A stretch of DNA of 64,000 nt from Fodinicola acaciae (GTDB lineage: Bacteria > Actinomycetota > Actinomycetes > Mycobacteriales > HKI-0501). The notes beneath the pieces are model-generated. The model saw only the letters and a list, made by a program, of their open reading frames with translations. It ran no database searches and had not been told where the DNA came from. The translations under genes and the position numbers were made by a program. Positions 26,023 through 37,497 of the stretch are shown here, piece by piece; position 1 is the first letter of the stretch; the number at the start of each line of letters is the position of its first letter. The stretch is from the NCBI RefSeq assembly GCF_010993745.1, contig NZ_WOTN01000002.1, forward strand, positions 310,001 to 374,000. The letters are read 5' to 3'.

Positions 26023-26048
26023 GTCCTAAACTTCAGGACGTATGTCCT
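26023..26048. promoter_or_regulatory. Putative operator of the VOC/MFS pair
   Basis: Three half-sites: GTCCT (26023-26027), AGGAC (26035-26039) and GTCCT (26044-26048), forming AGGAC-N4-GTCCT and GTCCT-N7-AGGAC. It ends 15 bases before the VOC start, next to an AAAGGGA ribosome-binding site. It probably binds a repressor that is not encoded in this window. Confidence 0.5.
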
Positions 26049-26063
26049 AAGAAAGGGATCTTC

Positions 26064-26399
26064 ATGCCTGGACCGTTTGTGTTCTTCGACCTGCGCTCCT
26101 CGGACACACCGAAGGCGCGTGACTTCTACACCGGCCTGTTCGGCTGGACGGTGAACGAGCATTCCTTGCTGACCGACGAAAACGGCGTCTGGGGTGGCTT
26201 CACACCGCTGCCGCCAGGCGATCAGCGGCGTCCACAGTGGACACCGTACGCACCGGTCGACGACCTCGACGCCGCGACCACGAAGGTGCGCGAGCTCGGC
26301 GGCAGCGTGCTCCGCGAGCGGATCAAGCTGCCAGGTGGTTCTGCGGCGGTCATCGAGGACCCGACCGGCGCGTCGTTGGTGCTGTGGGAAGCGGAGTGA
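26064..26399 (+). CDS. VOC-superfamily (glyoxalase/bleomycin-resistance-like) protein
   Basis: 111 residues, a single VOC module. FVFFDLRSSDTPKARDFYTGLFGW opens the fold and AAVIEDPTGASLVLWEAE closes it. Members bind or modify small molecules, often in drug resistance. AAAGGGA lies six bases before the ATG. Its stop overlaps the start of the MFS gene (GTGA). Confidence 0.85.
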   Translation: MPGPFVFFDLRSSDTPKARDFYTGLFGWTVNEHSLLTDENGVWGGFTPLPPGDQRRPQWTPYAPVDDLDAATTKVRELGGSVLRERIKLPGGSAAVIEDPTGASLVLWEAE

Positions 26400-27706
26400 C
26401 CGCGACCGCAGTGCATGGCAGCCGGCAGGGTGTGGCGCTGCTGGTCATTACGGCGGCGACCCTGCTGGTCGTGTTGGACTCGACGATCGTCAACGTCGCG
26501 CTTCCCAGCATCAGGACAGGCCTCGGTTTCACGACCACCGGCCTGGAGTGGGTCGTGACGGCATACTCGGTCGCGTTCGGAGGACTGCTGTTGCTTGGCG
26601 GACGCCTCGGAGATCTGTACGGCCGCAGGCGAATGTTTCTGGTCGGCATAGCGCTTTTCACCGCTGCCTCGTTGCTCGGCGGTCTGGCGTTGACGCAGCT
26701 GTGGTTGATCGCCGCGCGTACGGTCCAAGGGATCGGCGCGGCCATCGCAGCGCCGGCCGCGCTTTCGCTGGTCGCGACGACGTTTCCGGAAGGCGAGCCG
26801 CGTAACCGCGCGATGGGTTGGTATGCGACGGTGGCCGGCTCGGCCGGTGCGATCGGTCTCGTGCTCGGTGGACTGCTCACGCACGTCGGGTCGTGGCGAT
26901 GGGTTTTCTTCGTAGCCGTGCCAATCGGCGCGCTCGTGTTGGTCGCCGCGCCACGCGCACTGGCCGAGCCGCCTCGACAGGACGCCGGTCGCCTCGACCT
27001 AGCTGGCGCGATCACCGGTACGGCCGGCGTCGCGCTGCTGGTTTACGGCCTGATCCAACCAAGTTGGCCGGTGGCCGCGGCCGGAATTGTCGTGCTGCTG
27101 GTCTTTCTGGTGATCGAGTCGCGAGTTTCCACGCCATTGTTGCCATTGCGGTTGTTCGCCGACGGCAGGAGAGCGGCCGCGTACGCCGTGACCCTGACCG
27201 TCGGCGTCGGACTTTACGGCGTCACCTTCTTTCTCATGCTCTACGTGCAGGAGACGCTCGCTTTTGGTGCGGTGCTGGCCGGCTTGGCGTTCCTTCCGCT
27301 CGCGGCCGGCATCGGCGTGCTGGCGGCGGCGATGGGTCGGCTGGCCGGCCGGATCGGCACGCGCGTCGGCGTCGTCGGTGGTCCGCTGGTCGCTGCGGCC
27401 GGCGCGGTTTGGCTCTATGCCGGCGTTTCCGCGCACACCGGCTATGCCGGCCTGGTCGGTCCGCTCGTCCTGCTCGGCGTCGGTCTCGGCGCGGCCGTCG
27501 TGCCGCTGACGCTGACCGTCCTCGCCGCCGTCCGGCGCGAGGACGCCGGCATCGCCTCGGCGTTGGTCAGCGCCGGCCAGCAGCTCGGCGGCGCGATCGG
27601 CCTGGCCGCGCTCGGCGCCGCCGGCGCACCGGCCGCCTATCTCGTCGCCGCCGCCGTTCTCGTGCTGGCCGCGGCGATCGCTAGCCGAAATAGAGCCAGG
27701 CCGTGA
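26396..27706 (+). CDS. MFS drug/metabolite exporter (DHA2-like)
   Basis: 436 residues. LDSTIVNVALPSIR in the first helix is the DHA2/EmrB-QacA signature. The A-loop GGRLGDLYGRRR and motif C GSAGAIGLVLGG follow. It is shorter than most DHA2 proteins (about 470-520), mainly at the C-terminus, where the gene runs 26 bases into the end of the convergent LecA-like gene. With the VOC protein it suggests a two-gene detoxification unit. Confidence 0.87.
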   Translation: MTATAVHGSRQGVALLVITAATLLVVLDSTIVNVALPSIRTGLGFTTTGLEWVVTAYSVAFGGLLLLGGRLGDLYGRRRMFLVGIALFTAASLLGGLALTQLWLIAARTVQGIGAAIAAPAALSLVATTFPEGEPRNRAMGWYATVAGSAGAIGLVLGGLLTHVGSWRWVFFVAVPIGALVLVAAPRALAEPPRQDAGRLDLAGAITGTAGVALLVYGLIQPSWPVAAAGIVVLLVFLVIESRVSTPLLPLRLFADGRRAAAYAVTLTVGVGLYGVTFFLMLYVQETLAFGAVLAGLAFLPLAAGIGVLAAAMGRLAGRIGTRVGVVGGPLVAAAGAVWLYAGVSAHTGYAGLVGPLVLLGVGLGAAVVPLTLTVLAAVRREDAGIASALVSAGQQLGGAIGLAALGAAGAPAAYLVAAAVLVLAAAIASRNRARP

Positions 27707-28226
27707 CGTTCAGGTAGTAACCGACGTCACCGTTGTCGGTGAAGTCGTTGTCGTTGGTGACCAGACGCAGCGCGCTGTCCTTCACCACGACGCACCTGCT
27801 GTCCGAACCGATCTTCAGGTTTTCGCCGAGGTGCGACCACGTGCCGACCAGCGCGGCGTCCGGACCGCCGGGATAGGGAAAGCCGTGGTCGCGCGGATCG
27901 ACCGTCCGGCCGTTGCCGTCCGGACCCCACGTGCCGCGCCAGTTGAAGATGCCGCCATAGCTGACCTTTCCGCTGGCGCGTACGTGGACGACCGCGCCGG
28001 GTCGCAGCTGCGGCTCGAGCGGTCCGCCGGTGCCGCCGACCGACACGCTTCCGACGGTGGGTTCCAGGTGCAGCGCGGCACTGACCCCGCCGACGTTGTG
28101 GTTGCAGGCACTCAAGGCGGCGGCCGTGTCGACGCCGGCGTACGCGGGGACGGCGCCGAGGCCGACGCCGGTGGCGAGGATCGCGAGCGGCAGCAGCGTA
28201 CGGCCGAGTTGGCGCGAAGAGGTCAT
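27681..28226 (-). CDS. Secreted PA-IL (LecA)-like lectin domain protein
   Basis: 181 residues from ATG 28226 (AAGGA upstream). The signal peptide (about 1-30) ends PAYAG. The mature protein matches the LecA fold pattern: PGAVVHVRASGKVSYGG, WGPDGNG, DAALVGTW, then NDNDFTDNGDVGYYLNV. Against the Pseudomonas LecA loop NDxxxTxxNNxG, the Ca/galactose Asp and Thr are kept while the two Asn read Gly and Asp. Two Cys pairs are possible. The sugar target is unproven. Confidence 0.7.
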   Translation of the reverse strand: MTSSRQLGRTLLPLAILATGVGLGAVPAYAGVDTAAALSACNHNVGGVSAALHLEPTVGSVSVGGTGGPLEPQLRPGAVVHVRASGKVSYGGIFNWRGTWGPDGNGRTVDPRDHGFPYPGGPDAALVGTWSHLGENLKIGSDSRCVVVKDSALRLVTNDNDFTDNGDVGYYLNVTAWLYFG

Positions 28227-28357
28227 GGAAACGGTCCTTCTCAACGAAAATCGGACCAGTGCAGTGTCGGCGGCAAGGCCGTCCCGGCGCCTGAGTAGGC
28301 GACTACTCAAACGTGTTCAAGATCGACTTTCGCCATATCTAGAACCTCTCAACCCAC

Positions 28358-28424
28358 CCCCCACCCGTAATGGGTGGGGGAAATTTATACAGGGGGTACG
28401 ACAGTTTCGCGTTGTAGCGGGTAC
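28358..28424 (+). repeat. Intergenic repeat family C, copy 2
   Basis: CCCCCACCC (28358-28366), loop GTAAT, GGGTGGGGG (28372-28380), then ACAGGGGGTACGACAG and TTGTAGCGGGTA up to 28424. It differs from copy 1 mainly in the loop and in the AT-rich link. It sits between divergent genes. Confidence 0.65.
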
Positions 28425-28438
28425 TCTGTGCGATCAAA

Positions 28439-28457
28439 TTAGGATCGCCTTACCTAA
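28439..28457. promoter_or_regulatory. Putative iron box (DtxR/IdeR type)
   Basis: TTAGGATCGCCTTACCTAA matches the 19-base consensus TTAGGTTAGGCTAACCTAA at about 15 of 19 positions, with both outer TTAGG/CCTAA arms intact. It lies about 180 bases before menJ and 210 before the LecA-like gene, so either could be the target. Confidence 0.5.
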
Positions 28458-28637
28458 GTTTCCCTGGCGTGCGGCGGAATTCGCCGGCACGGCCGGGTGG
28501 CCGCCGGGACAGCGTGAACAGGCGGGACTAGACTCAGCCTGATGACATCGTGAAGTCGTTCACAAGCGCACGTACGGGTGTCGTCGGAGCAAAGGAGCTC
28601 GCGCCGAAAACGCCGCCTAGCAAATAAAGAGGACGAT

Positions 28638-29924
28638 GTGAGCACCGCGGAAAGTTCCCCGACCGGGACTGCAGACGTCATTGTCGTAGGGGCTGGCCCG
28701 TCCGGCTCGACCGCGGCCTTCTACCTCGCGCAGGCCGGCCTGGACGTGCTGGTGCTGGAGAAGACCGAGTTTCCCCGCGAGAAGGTGTGCGGCGACGGGC
28801 TCACGCCGCGAGCGGTGAAAGAGCTGGTCAAGATGGGTGTCGACATCGACGAGAAGGCCGGCTGGATCCGCAACAGGGGTCTGCGGGTGATCGGTGGCGG
28901 CGTACGGCTGGAGCTGCCGTGGCCCGATCTGGCCAGCTATCCCAACTACGGCCTGGTGCGGCCACGACTCGACTTCGACGACGTGCTCGCGCGCAACGCG
29001 GTCAAGGCCGGCGCGCGGCTGCAGACGCTCAGCAACGTCACCGGTCCGATCCTCAACCGGGCCGGACGGCTCAAAGGCGTCACCGCCAAGGTCGGTCCGG
29101 ACAAGCAGGAGGCGCGGTACGAGGCGCCGCTGGTGCTCTCCGGCGAGGGCGTGAGCGGCCGGCTGGCGATCGCGATGGGCCTGCAGCGGCGAGAAGACCG
29201 CCCGATGGGTGTGGCGGTCCGCCGCTACTACAAGTCACCGCGGCACGACGACGACTTCCTGGAGTCGTGGCTCGAGCTGCGCGACAGCGCCAGCAACTCC
29301 GACGTGCTGCTTCCCGGCTACGGCTGGATCTTCGGCGTCGGCGACGGCCGGTCCAACGTCGGCCTCGGCGTCCTCAACTCCAGTACGGCCTTCCAGGGCA
29401 CCGACTTCCGCAAGATGATGGTCAACTGGCTGGACGGCCTGCCGGAGGAATGGGGCTACACCGAGGAAAACGCCGACGGACCGATCCGCGGCGCGGCGTT
29501 GCCGATGGGCTTCAACCGCACTCCGCACTACACCCGCGGCCTGCTGCTGATGGGTGACTCCGGCGGCATGGTCAACCCGTTCAACGGCGAGGGCATCGCG
29601 TACGCGATGGAGTCGGCCGGCATCGCCGCCGAGATCGCCGCGCAGGCGCTGGCCCGGCCGGCCGGCCCGCAGCGCGAGCGCGTCCTCTACGCGTATCCGA
29701 AGATCCTCAAGGACACCTACGGCGGTTACTACCGGCTCGGCAAGATCTTCGTCGACCTGCTCGGCCATCCCGCCACCATGAAGCTCGCGACCAGGTACGG
29801 CATGCCGCGGCCGATGCTGATGCGTTTTGTGCTCAAGCTGCTGGCCAACCTGACCGACCCGCACGCGAGCGACTCGTTCGATCGGATCATCAACGCCATG
29901 AAGAAGGTGGCCCCCGCTGTATAA
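28638..29924 (+). CDS. menJ: Geranylgeranyl-reductase-family protein, probable menaquinone reductase MenJ
   Basis: 428 residues from GTG 28638 (AGAGGA upstream). FAD loop VVVGAGPSGSTAAFYL, family motif EKVCGDGLTPRAV and the second FAD motif GDSGGMVNPFNGEGIAYAMES. In mycobacteria the orthologue MenJ saturates one isoprene unit of menaquinone. Its place directly before nuoA and the men genes in this window favours that role over phospholipid-tail or chlorophyll reductases. Confidence 0.85.
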   Translation: MSTAESSPTGTADVIVVGAGPSGSTAAFYLAQAGLDVLVLEKTEFPREKVCGDGLTPRAVKELVKMGVDIDEKAGWIRNRGLRVIGGGVRLELPWPDLASYPNYGLVRPRLDFDDVLARNAVKAGARLQTLSNVTGPILNRAGRLKGVTAKVGPDKQEARYEAPLVLSGEGVSGRLAIAMGLQRREDRPMGVAVRRYYKSPRHDDDFLESWLELRDSASNSDVLLPGYGWIFGVGDGRSNVGLGVLNSSTAFQGTDFRKMMVNWLDGLPEEWGYTEENADGPIRGAALPMGFNRTPHYTRGLLLMGDSGGMVNPFNGEGIAYAMESAGIAAEIAAQALARPAGPQRERVLYAYPKILKDTYGGYYRLGKIFVDLLGHPATMKLATRYGMPRPMLMRFVLKLLANLTDPHASDSFDRIINAMKKVAPAV

Positions 29925-29966
29925 GCCGACGATGACCCCGATGATCACCCCGATGACCAGCGGTCT

Positions 29967-29972
29967 TAGGCT
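29967..29972 (+). promoter_or_regulatory. -10 element of the nuo operon
   Basis: TAGGCT, 33 bases before nuoA, with GGGGAG as the ribosome-binding site, so this transcript has a short leader. Just upstream (29930-29960) are three tandem CCCCGATGAYC-like units. Confidence 0.4.
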
Positions 29973-30005
29973 CCGGAACCGAGTACGCCAGACAGGGGAG
30001 ATGGC

Positions 30006-30374
30006 ATGTCGCTAGCGCCGTACATCCCGATCGCCACGCTTTTCGTGCTGTCGTTCGGGTTCGCCTTGTTGTCGGTCTACGGCATCTCGTCGATGACCGG
30101 TCCGAAGCGCTACAACAGGGCCAAGTACGAGCCGTACGAGTGCGGCATCGAGCCGACCCCGCAGCCGATCGGCGGCGGCAAGTTTCCGATCAAGTTCTAT
30201 CTGACGGCGATGCTGTTCATCGTCTTCGACATCGAGATCATCTTCCTCTACCCGTGGGCGGTGGCAAACAAAGCGCTCGGCGTCTTCGGGTTCGTCGAGA
30301 TGGTGCTCTTCATCGTCACGGTGCTGGTCGCGTACGCCTACGTGTGGCGCCGCGGCGGCCTGGACTGGGACTAG
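30006..30374 (+). CDS. nuoA: NADH-quinone oxidoreductase subunit A
   Basis: 122 residues, three membrane helices. YECGIEP carries the conserved loop Cys; [12 protein letters not shown] is the family signature in helix 2. First gene of a complete nuoA-N set reading in one direction. Confidence 0.95.
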   Translation: MSLAPYIPIATLFVLSFGFALLSVYGISSMTGPKRYNRAKYEPYECGIEPTPQPIGGGKFPIKFYLTAMLFIVFDIEIIFLYPWAVANKALGVFGFVEMVLFIVTVLVAYAYVWRRGGLDWD

Positions 30375-30384
30375 GGACAGACAA

Positions 30385-31023
30385 ATGGGTATCGAAGAAA
30401 AGCTTCCCAGTGGGTTTTTGCTGACCAACCTGGAAAAGCTGGTCAACTGGGGCCGCAAGAGCTCGATGTGGCCGGCCACCTTCGGGCTGGCCTGCTGCGC
30501 GATCGAGATGATGGCGGTCGGCGGGTCGCGGCACGACATCGCACGGCTGGGCATGGAGCGGTTCTCCGCGACACCGCGGCAGGCCGACCTGATGATCGTG
30601 GCCGGCCGGGTGAGCCAGAAGATGGCGCCGGTGCTGCGGCAGATCTACGACCAGATGCCGGACCCCAAGTGGGTCCTGTCGATGGGGGTCTGCGCCTCCA
30701 GCGGCGGCATGTTCAACAACTACGCGATCGTGCAGGGCGTCGACCACGTCGTGCCGGTGGACATGTATCTGCCCGGCTGCCCGCCGCGGCCGGAGATGCT
30801 GCTGGACGCGATCCTCAAGCTGCACGAGAAGGTCATGCACGAGCCGCTCGGGCCCAAGCGCAAGGCCGAGTTCGCCGAGATGAAGGCCAACGGCACGCTC
30901 CCGCGCTATGGCACCATGCCGTCCTCGTACCGCTTCGACAAGAAGAAAAAGAAGCAGTGGCTGGAAGCCGCGGCGCAGGGCCGCGAGGAGCAGCTGCGGA
31001 TCGAAAGTGAGTATCGCCGGTGA
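30385..31023 (+). CDS. nuoB: NADH-quinone oxidoreductase subunit B
   Basis: 212 residues. Carries cluster N2 next to the quinone site: ligands in ACCAIEMM (adjacent Cys pair), VCASSGGMF and GCPPRPEM. A Lys-rich C-terminal tail (KKKKK) follows. Stop overlaps nuoC (GTGA). Confidence 0.96.
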   Translation: MGIEEKLPSGFLLTNLEKLVNWGRKSSMWPATFGLACCAIEMMAVGGSRHDIARLGMERFSATPRQADLMIVAGRVSQKMAPVLRQIYDQMPDPKWVLSMGVCASSGGMFNNYAIVQGVDHVVPVDMYLPGCPPRPEMLLDAILKLHEKVMHEPLGPKRKAEFAEMKANGTLPRYGTMPSSYRFDKKKKKQWLEAAAQGREEQLRIESEYRR

Positions 31024-31724
31024 GCGACAACGACGACCGCCTGCCGGCGCCGCGCGGCATCGGCATCCCGGACGGGGAAAGCGTTGTGTCGTCCGGAAAA
31101 GGCATGTTCGGTGTCACCGGTACGGGTGACACGTCCGGGTTCGGCGGCCTGGTGCGTACGCGGGCCGTCCTTCCTCCGGCCACGCGTCCGTACGGCGGCT
31201 ATTTCGACGAGGTCGTCGACGCGCTGAACGACGCTTACCCCGAGTTCGCCGACGCGATCCTGCGCGTCGAGATCGACCGCGACGAGCTGACAATCCACGT
31301 GCGGCCGGAGAAGATCGCGGCGGTCTGCCAGGTGATGCGTGACGACGAGGCGCTGCGCTTCGAGCTGTGCTCGTCGGTGTCCGGTGTCGACTACGGTCCG
31401 GCCGAGGCCGACCGGTTGCACGTCACCTACCACCTGACCTCGATGACCTACCGCCGGCGCGTACGGCTGGAGGTCGCGGTCGGCGTCGACGACCCGCACG
31501 TCGCCTCGGTGACGCGGGTCTATCCGACCGCCGACTGGCAGGAACGCGAGACCTGGGACCTGTTCGGCGTCATCTTCGACGGCCACCCCGGCCTGACCAG
31601 GATCCTGATGCCGGACGACTGGGAGGGTCACCCCCAGCGCAAGGACTACCCGCTCGGCGGCATCCCGGTCGAATACAAGGGCGCCGAGATCCCGCCACCA
31701 GACGAACGGAGGGCCTACCGGTGA
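31020..31724 (+). CDS. nuoC: NADH-quinone oxidoreductase subunit C
   Basis: 234 residues, separate from NuoD, as in other actinobacteria. The signature [20 protein letters not shown] is followed by [18 protein letters not shown]. About 60 extra N-terminal residues precede the conserved core. Starts on GTG. Confidence 0.95.
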   Translation: MSDNDDRLPAPRGIGIPDGESVVSSGKGMFGVTGTGDTSGFGGLVRTRAVLPPATRPYGGYFDEVVDALNDAYPEFADAILRVEIDRDELTIHVRPEKIAAVCQVMRDDEALRFELCSSVSGVDYGPAEADRLHVTYHLTSMTYRRRVRLEVAVGVDDPHVASVTRVYPTADWQERETWDLFGVIFDGHPGLTRILMPDDWEGHPQRKDYPLGGIPVEYKGAEIPPPDERRAYR

Positions 31725-33043
31725 CGACCACGGATCCGTACGCCGCGTCGGCGCGCGAGACCACCGAAGGCCGCGTCTACACGATCACCGGTGGCGACTG
31801 GGACGACATCGTCGCCGGCAGCCCGTTCGAGGACGAGCGGCTGGTGCTCAACATGGGCCCGCAGCATCCGTCCACGCACGGCGTGCTCCGGCTGGTGCTG
31901 GAGCTGGAAGGCGAGACGGTCACCGAGGCCACCGCGGTGGTCGGCTATCTGCACACCGGCATCGAGAAGAACCTCGAGTTCCGTACCTGGACGCAGGGCA
32001 CCACGTTCGTGACGCGTGCCGACTACCTGTCGCCGATCTTCAACGAGACCGCGTACTGCCTCGCGGTGGAGAAGCTGCTCGGCATCCAGGTGCCCGAGCG
32101 CGCCGACGTGATCCGGGTGATCATGATGGAGCTCAACCGGATCAGCTCGCACCTGGTCTGGCTGGCCACCGGCGCCAACGAGCTCGGCGCGACCACGCCG
32201 ATGACCGACGGCTTCCTGGACCGCGAGTACATTCTGGACATCTTCGAGAAGGTGTCCGGCCTGCGGATGAACATGGCCTACATCCGGCCAGGCGGGGTCG
32301 CGCAGGACTTCCCGCCCGGCACCGAGGACCAGATCCGCGACTTCTGCCAGTACATGCGCAAGCGCGTCGACTGGTATCACGGCCTGCTCACCGGCCAGCC
32401 GGTCTTCCAGTCCCGGATGAAGGACGTCGCCTACCTCGACGTGGAGGGTTGCCTCGCGCTCGGTGTGACCGGTCCGATGCTGCGGGCCGCCGGCCTGCCG
32501 TGGGACCTGCGCAAGACGATGCCCTACTGCGGCTACGAAAACTACGACTTCGAGGTGCCGACGCACACCGACGCCGACTGTTGGGCCCGGTACGTGGTCC
32601 GGATGGACGAGATGCGCGAGTCGCTCAAGATCATCGAGCAGGCGCTCGGCCGGCTGGAGCCGGGTCCGGTGGTGGTCGAGGACAAGAAGATCGCCTGGCC
32701 GGCGCAGCTGGCCGTCGGCCTGGACGGGATGGGTAACTCGCTCGACCACGTCCGCAAGATCATGGGCCAGTCGATGGAGGCCCTGATCCACCACTTCAAG
32801 CTGGTCACCGAGGGCTTCCGCGTCCCGGCCGGCCAGGTGTACGCGGCGGTCGAGTCGCCGCGCGGCGAGCTCGGCGTACACGCGGTGTCCGACGGTGGCA
32901 CGCGTCCGTTCCGCGTGCACATGCGCGAACCCAGCTTCATCAACCTGCAGGCCATTCCGGCGCTGACCGAGGGCGGCCTGCTCGGCGACGCGGTGGTCGC
33001 GGTCGCCTCTCTCGACCCCGTCATGGGTGGATGTGATCGCTGA
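31721..33043 (+). CDS. nuoD: NADH-quinone oxidoreductase subunit D
   Basis: 440 residues from GTG 31721, four bases inside nuo[15 protein letters not shown] holds the quinone-site His; [20 protein letters not shown] and the terminal DPVMGGCDR are all present. Forms the quinone cavity with NuoB. Confidence 0.96.
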   Translation: MTTTDPYAASARETTEGRVYTITGGDWDDIVAGSPFEDERLVLNMGPQHPSTHGVLRLVLELEGETVTEATAVVGYLHTGIEKNLEFRTWTQGTTFVTRADYLSPIFNETAYCLAVEKLLGIQVPERADVIRVIMMELNRISSHLVWLATGANELGATTPMTDGFLDREYILDIFEKVSGLRMNMAYIRPGGVAQDFPPGTEDQIRDFCQYMRKRVDWYHGLLTGQPVFQSRMKDVAYLDVEGCLALGVTGPMLRAAGLPWDLRKTMPYCGYENYDFEVPTHTDADCWARYVVRMDEMRESLKIIEQALGRLEPGPVVVEDKKIAWPAQLAVGLDGMGNSLDHVRKIMGQSMEALIHHFKLVTEGFRVPAGQVYAAVESPRGELGVHAVSDGGTRPFRVHMREPSFINLQAIPALTEGGLLGDAVVAVASLDPVMGGCDR

Positions 33044-33736
33044 AATGCCACTGACCGACGAAACCCGCGCGAAGGCCCGCGAGATCATCGCGCGCTATCC
33101 GAAGTCCCGTTCCGCGCTGTTGCCGATGCTGCACCTGGTGCAGGCCGAGGAAGGCTACGTCAGCCCCGAGGGCATCACGCTGTGCGCCGAGGAGCTGGGC
33201 CTGACCAAGGCCGAGGTCTCCGCGGTGGCCACCTTCTACACCATGTACAAGCGCCGGCCGGTCGGCGAATACCTGGTCAGCGTGTGTACGAACACGATGT
33301 GCGGCGTGCTCGGCGGCGACAAGGCATACCAGGCGCTGTCCGAGCACCTGGGCGTCGGCCACGACGAGACCACCGAGGACGGCCAGTTCACGCTGGAGCA
33401 CGCCGAGTGCCTGGCGGCCTGCGACTACGCGCCGGTGATGACGGTCAACTACGAGTTCTTCGACCAGGTCGACGAGGAGTCGGCGGTCGACATCGTGCGG
33501 CGGCTGCAGACCGGCAGCTCGCCGCTGCCGACCCGCGGCGCGCGGCTGTGCACCTTCAAGCAGATCGAGATGCAGCTGGCCGGCTTCGCCGACGAGCGTG
33601 AGGGCGCCACCGGCGAGGGGCCGGCCGGCACGCCGACGCTGGCCGGCGCGCGGCTGGCCGACTCGGTCGGTGTGACGGTGCCGGGTTACGACCCCAACAC
33701 GCCGATCCCTCCCGTACCACCGAAGGACGAGAAGAA

Positions 33737-33740
<4 letters not shown>
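33027..33740 (+). CDS. nuoE: NADH-quinone oxidoreductase subunit E
   Basis: 237 residues. The thioredoxin-like domain binds cluster N1a through CTNTMC and CLAAC. A 50-residue Pro/Gly-rich C-terminal tail follows the core. GTG 33027 overlaps nuoD by 17 bases; GTG 33033 is an alternative. Confidence 0.94.
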
Positions 33741-35056
<1,316 letters not shown>

Positions 35057-35058
35057 AG

Positions 35059-37497
35059 ATGACAATGGCGCCAGAAAAGGTCGACACCGTCACCTGCAAC
35101 ATCGACGGCATCGACGTGACCGTGCCGAAGGGCACGCTGGTGATCCGGGCCGCCGAGCAGATCGGTGTCCAGATCCCGCGGTTCTGCGACCACCCGCTGC
35201 TGGAGCCGGCCGGTGCCTGCCGGCAGTGCATGGTCGAGGTGTCCGTTGGTGGCCGGCCGATGCCCAAGCCGCAGGCCTCCTGCACGCTGGCCTGCTCCGA
35301 CGGCATGGTGGTCAAGACCCAGCTGACCAGCCCGGTGGCCGAGAAGGCACAGCGCGGCACGCTGGAGATGCTGCTGATCAACCACCCGCTGGACTGCCCG
35401 ATCTGCGACAAGGGCGGCGAGTGCCCGCTGCAGAACCAGGCGCTGGCCAACGGCGACGCGGACAGTCGCTTCCTGGAGCAGAAGCGTACGTTCCCCAAGC
35501 CGATCGCGATCTCCTCGCAGGTGCTGCTCGACCGCGAGCGCTGCGTGCTCTGCCAGCGGTGTACGCGGTTCAGCGACCAGATCGCCGGCGACAAGTTCAT
35601 CGACCTGCTGGAGCGCGGCGCGCAGCAGCAGATCGGCATCGACCAGCGCGAGCCGTTCCAGTCCTACTTCTCCGGCAACACCGTGCAGATCTGCCCGGTC
35701 GGCGCGCTGACCGGCGCCGCCTACCGGTTCCGCGCACGGCCGTTCGACCTGGTCAGCACGCCGAGCGTGTGCGAGCACTGCTCCGGCGGCTGCGACCAGC
35801 GTACGGACTGGCGGCGCAACAAGGTGCTGCGTCGGCTCGCCGGTGACGACCCCGAGGTCAACGAGGAGTGGAACTGCGACAAGGGTCGGTGGGCGTTCAC
35901 CTACGCCACCGCCGACGACCGCCTGACCACTCCGCTGGTCCGCAACGAGGCGGGTGAGCTGCAGCCGGCGTCCTGGACCGAGGCCTTCGAGCGGGCCGCT
36001 GAGGGCCTGCGCGAGGCGCGTGACAACGGCCGTGGCGTCGGTGTGCTGACCGGTGGCCGGCTGACCATGGAGGACGCTTACGCGTACTCGAAGTTCGCCC
36101 GCGCGGTGCTGCGCACCAACGACATCGACTTCCGTACGAGCGCCGGCTCCGACGAGGAGCTGACCTTCATCGCCACTCGCGCGCTCGGCGTCACGCCGGA
36201 CAACGGCGGTGTCACCTATCGGAAGGTCGAGAACGCTCCGGCGGTGCTGCTGGTCGGCCTGGAGGCCGAGGAGGAGTCGCCGATCCTGTTCCTCCGGCTG
36301 CGCAAGGCGTGGCGGAAGAAGGGCCTGCGGCTGTTCTCGGTGGCGCCGTACGCGACCCGCGGCCTGGCCAAGGCCGGCGGCACGCTGATCGAGGCGGTGC
36401 CCGGCACCGAGCCGCTCGTCCTCAACGGACTCGCCGGCGACGCCTTCGAGGCGCTGCGCCAGCCGGGCGCGATCGTGCTGGCCGGCTCGCGGCTGGCCGG
36501 TGTGCCAGGTGCGCTGACGGCCGTGTCCCGGCTGGCCAACGCGACCGGCGCCGAGCTGGCCTGGGTGCCGCGGCGGGCCGGTGACCGCGGTGCGGTGGAG
36601 GCCGGCGCGCTGCCGACCCTGCTGCCGGGCGGCGCTGCGGTGACCGACGACGACGCTCGCGGGGAGCTGGAGCGTACGTGGGGCATCGACGCCGGCAGCA
36701 TCCCGCCGGTCCCCGGCCGCTCGACCACCCAGATCGTCGACGCGCTGGCCGACGGCTCGCTGTCGGCGGCGGTGATCGCCGGTGTGGACACCGCCGACCT
36801 GCCGGACCCGGCGGCCGCCGAGGCAGCGCTGGAGACGGCCGGTTTCGTCGTCAGCCTGGAGCTGCGCGCGTCCGCCGTCACCAACCGCGCCGACGTGGTG
36901 TTCCCGGTCGCCGCGGTCAGCGAGAAGGCCGGCACCTTCGTCAACTGGGAGGGCCGCCAGCGGCCGTTCGAGGTGGTGCTGCCGCAGGCCGGCACGCTGA
37001 GCGACGCGGCCGTACTGGACGAGCTGGCAGAGGAGATCGCCGACGAGGACGGCGACTTCGCGCCCCTGGACACCGCCGCGCTCGACGCGCTGCGCGCACA
37101 GCTGGCCGACCTGCCCGAGCCGGGTCCGCGTGCGGTCACGGTGCCGAGCAACGTCGACGTGACCACCCCGACGCCGGCGGCCGGCGAGGCCGTACTGGCG
37201 ACCTGGTCACAGAACCTCGACCTCGGCCGGATGCAGGACAACGAGCAGCACCTGGCCGGTACGGCCAAGCCGCCGTTGGCCCGGATCTCCGCCGCGACGG
37301 CCGAGGAGCTGGGCCTCACCGACGGTCAGGACGTGCGGGTCAGCACCGACGCCGGCACCATCACGCTGCCGGTCGCGGTGACGCCAATGCCGGACCGGGT
37401 CGTCTGGCTGCCGGCAAACTCGCCCGGCTCACAGGTGCGTAAGACGCTGCGGGCCGGCGCCGGCGCGGTCGTACGGCTCGCTAAGGGGGACAAATGA
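35059..37497 (+). CDS. nuoG: NADH-quinone oxidoreductase subunit G
   Basis: 812 codons including the stop (811 residues). N1b ferredoxin domain ([15 protein letters not shown]), N4/N5 ligands ([12 protein letters not shown] and [10 protein letters not shown]), then CEHCSGGC plus a distant Cys (NEEWNCDKG), consistent with the extra N7 cluster. The molybdopterin-oxidoreductase-like remainder has lost catalytic function in this family. Two bases separate it from nuoF. Confidence 0.95.
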   Translation: MTMAPEKVDTVTCNIDGIDVTVPKGTLVIRAAEQIGVQIPRFCDHPLLEPAGACRQCMVEVSVGGRPMPKPQASCTLACSDGMVVKTQLTSPVAEKAQRGTLEMLLINHPLDCPICDKGGECPLQNQALANGDADSRFLEQKRTFPKPIAISSQVLLDRERCVLCQRCTRFSDQIAGDKFIDLLERGAQQQIGIDQREPFQSYFSGNTVQICPVGALTGAAYRFRARPFDLVSTPSVCEHCSGGCDQRTDWRRNKVLRRLAGDDPEVNEEWNCDKGRWAFTYATADDRLTTPLVRNEAGELQPASWTEAFERAAEGLREARDNGRGVGVLTGGRLTMEDAYAYSKFARAVLRTNDIDFRTSAGSDEELTFIATRALGVTPDNGGVTYRKVENAPAVLLVGLEAEEESPILFLRLRKAWRKKGLRLFSVAPYATRGLAKAGGTLIEAVPGTEPLVLNGLAGDAFEALRQPGAIVLAGSRLAGVPGALTAVSRLANATGAELAWVPRRAGDRGAVEAGALPTLLPGGAAVTDDDARGELERTWGIDAGSIPPVPGRSTTQIVDALADGSLSAAVIAGVDTADLPDPAAAEAALETAGFVVSLELRASAVTNRADVVFPVAAVSEKAGTFVNWEGRQRPFEVVLPQAGTLSDAAVLDELAEEIADEDGDFAPLDTAALDALRAQLADLPEPGPRAVTVPSNVDVTTPTPAAGEAVLATWSQNLDLGRMQDNEQHLAGTAKPPLARISAATAEELGLTDGQDVRVSTDAGTITLPVAVTPMPDRVVWLPANSPGSQVRKTLRAGAGAVVRLAKGDK

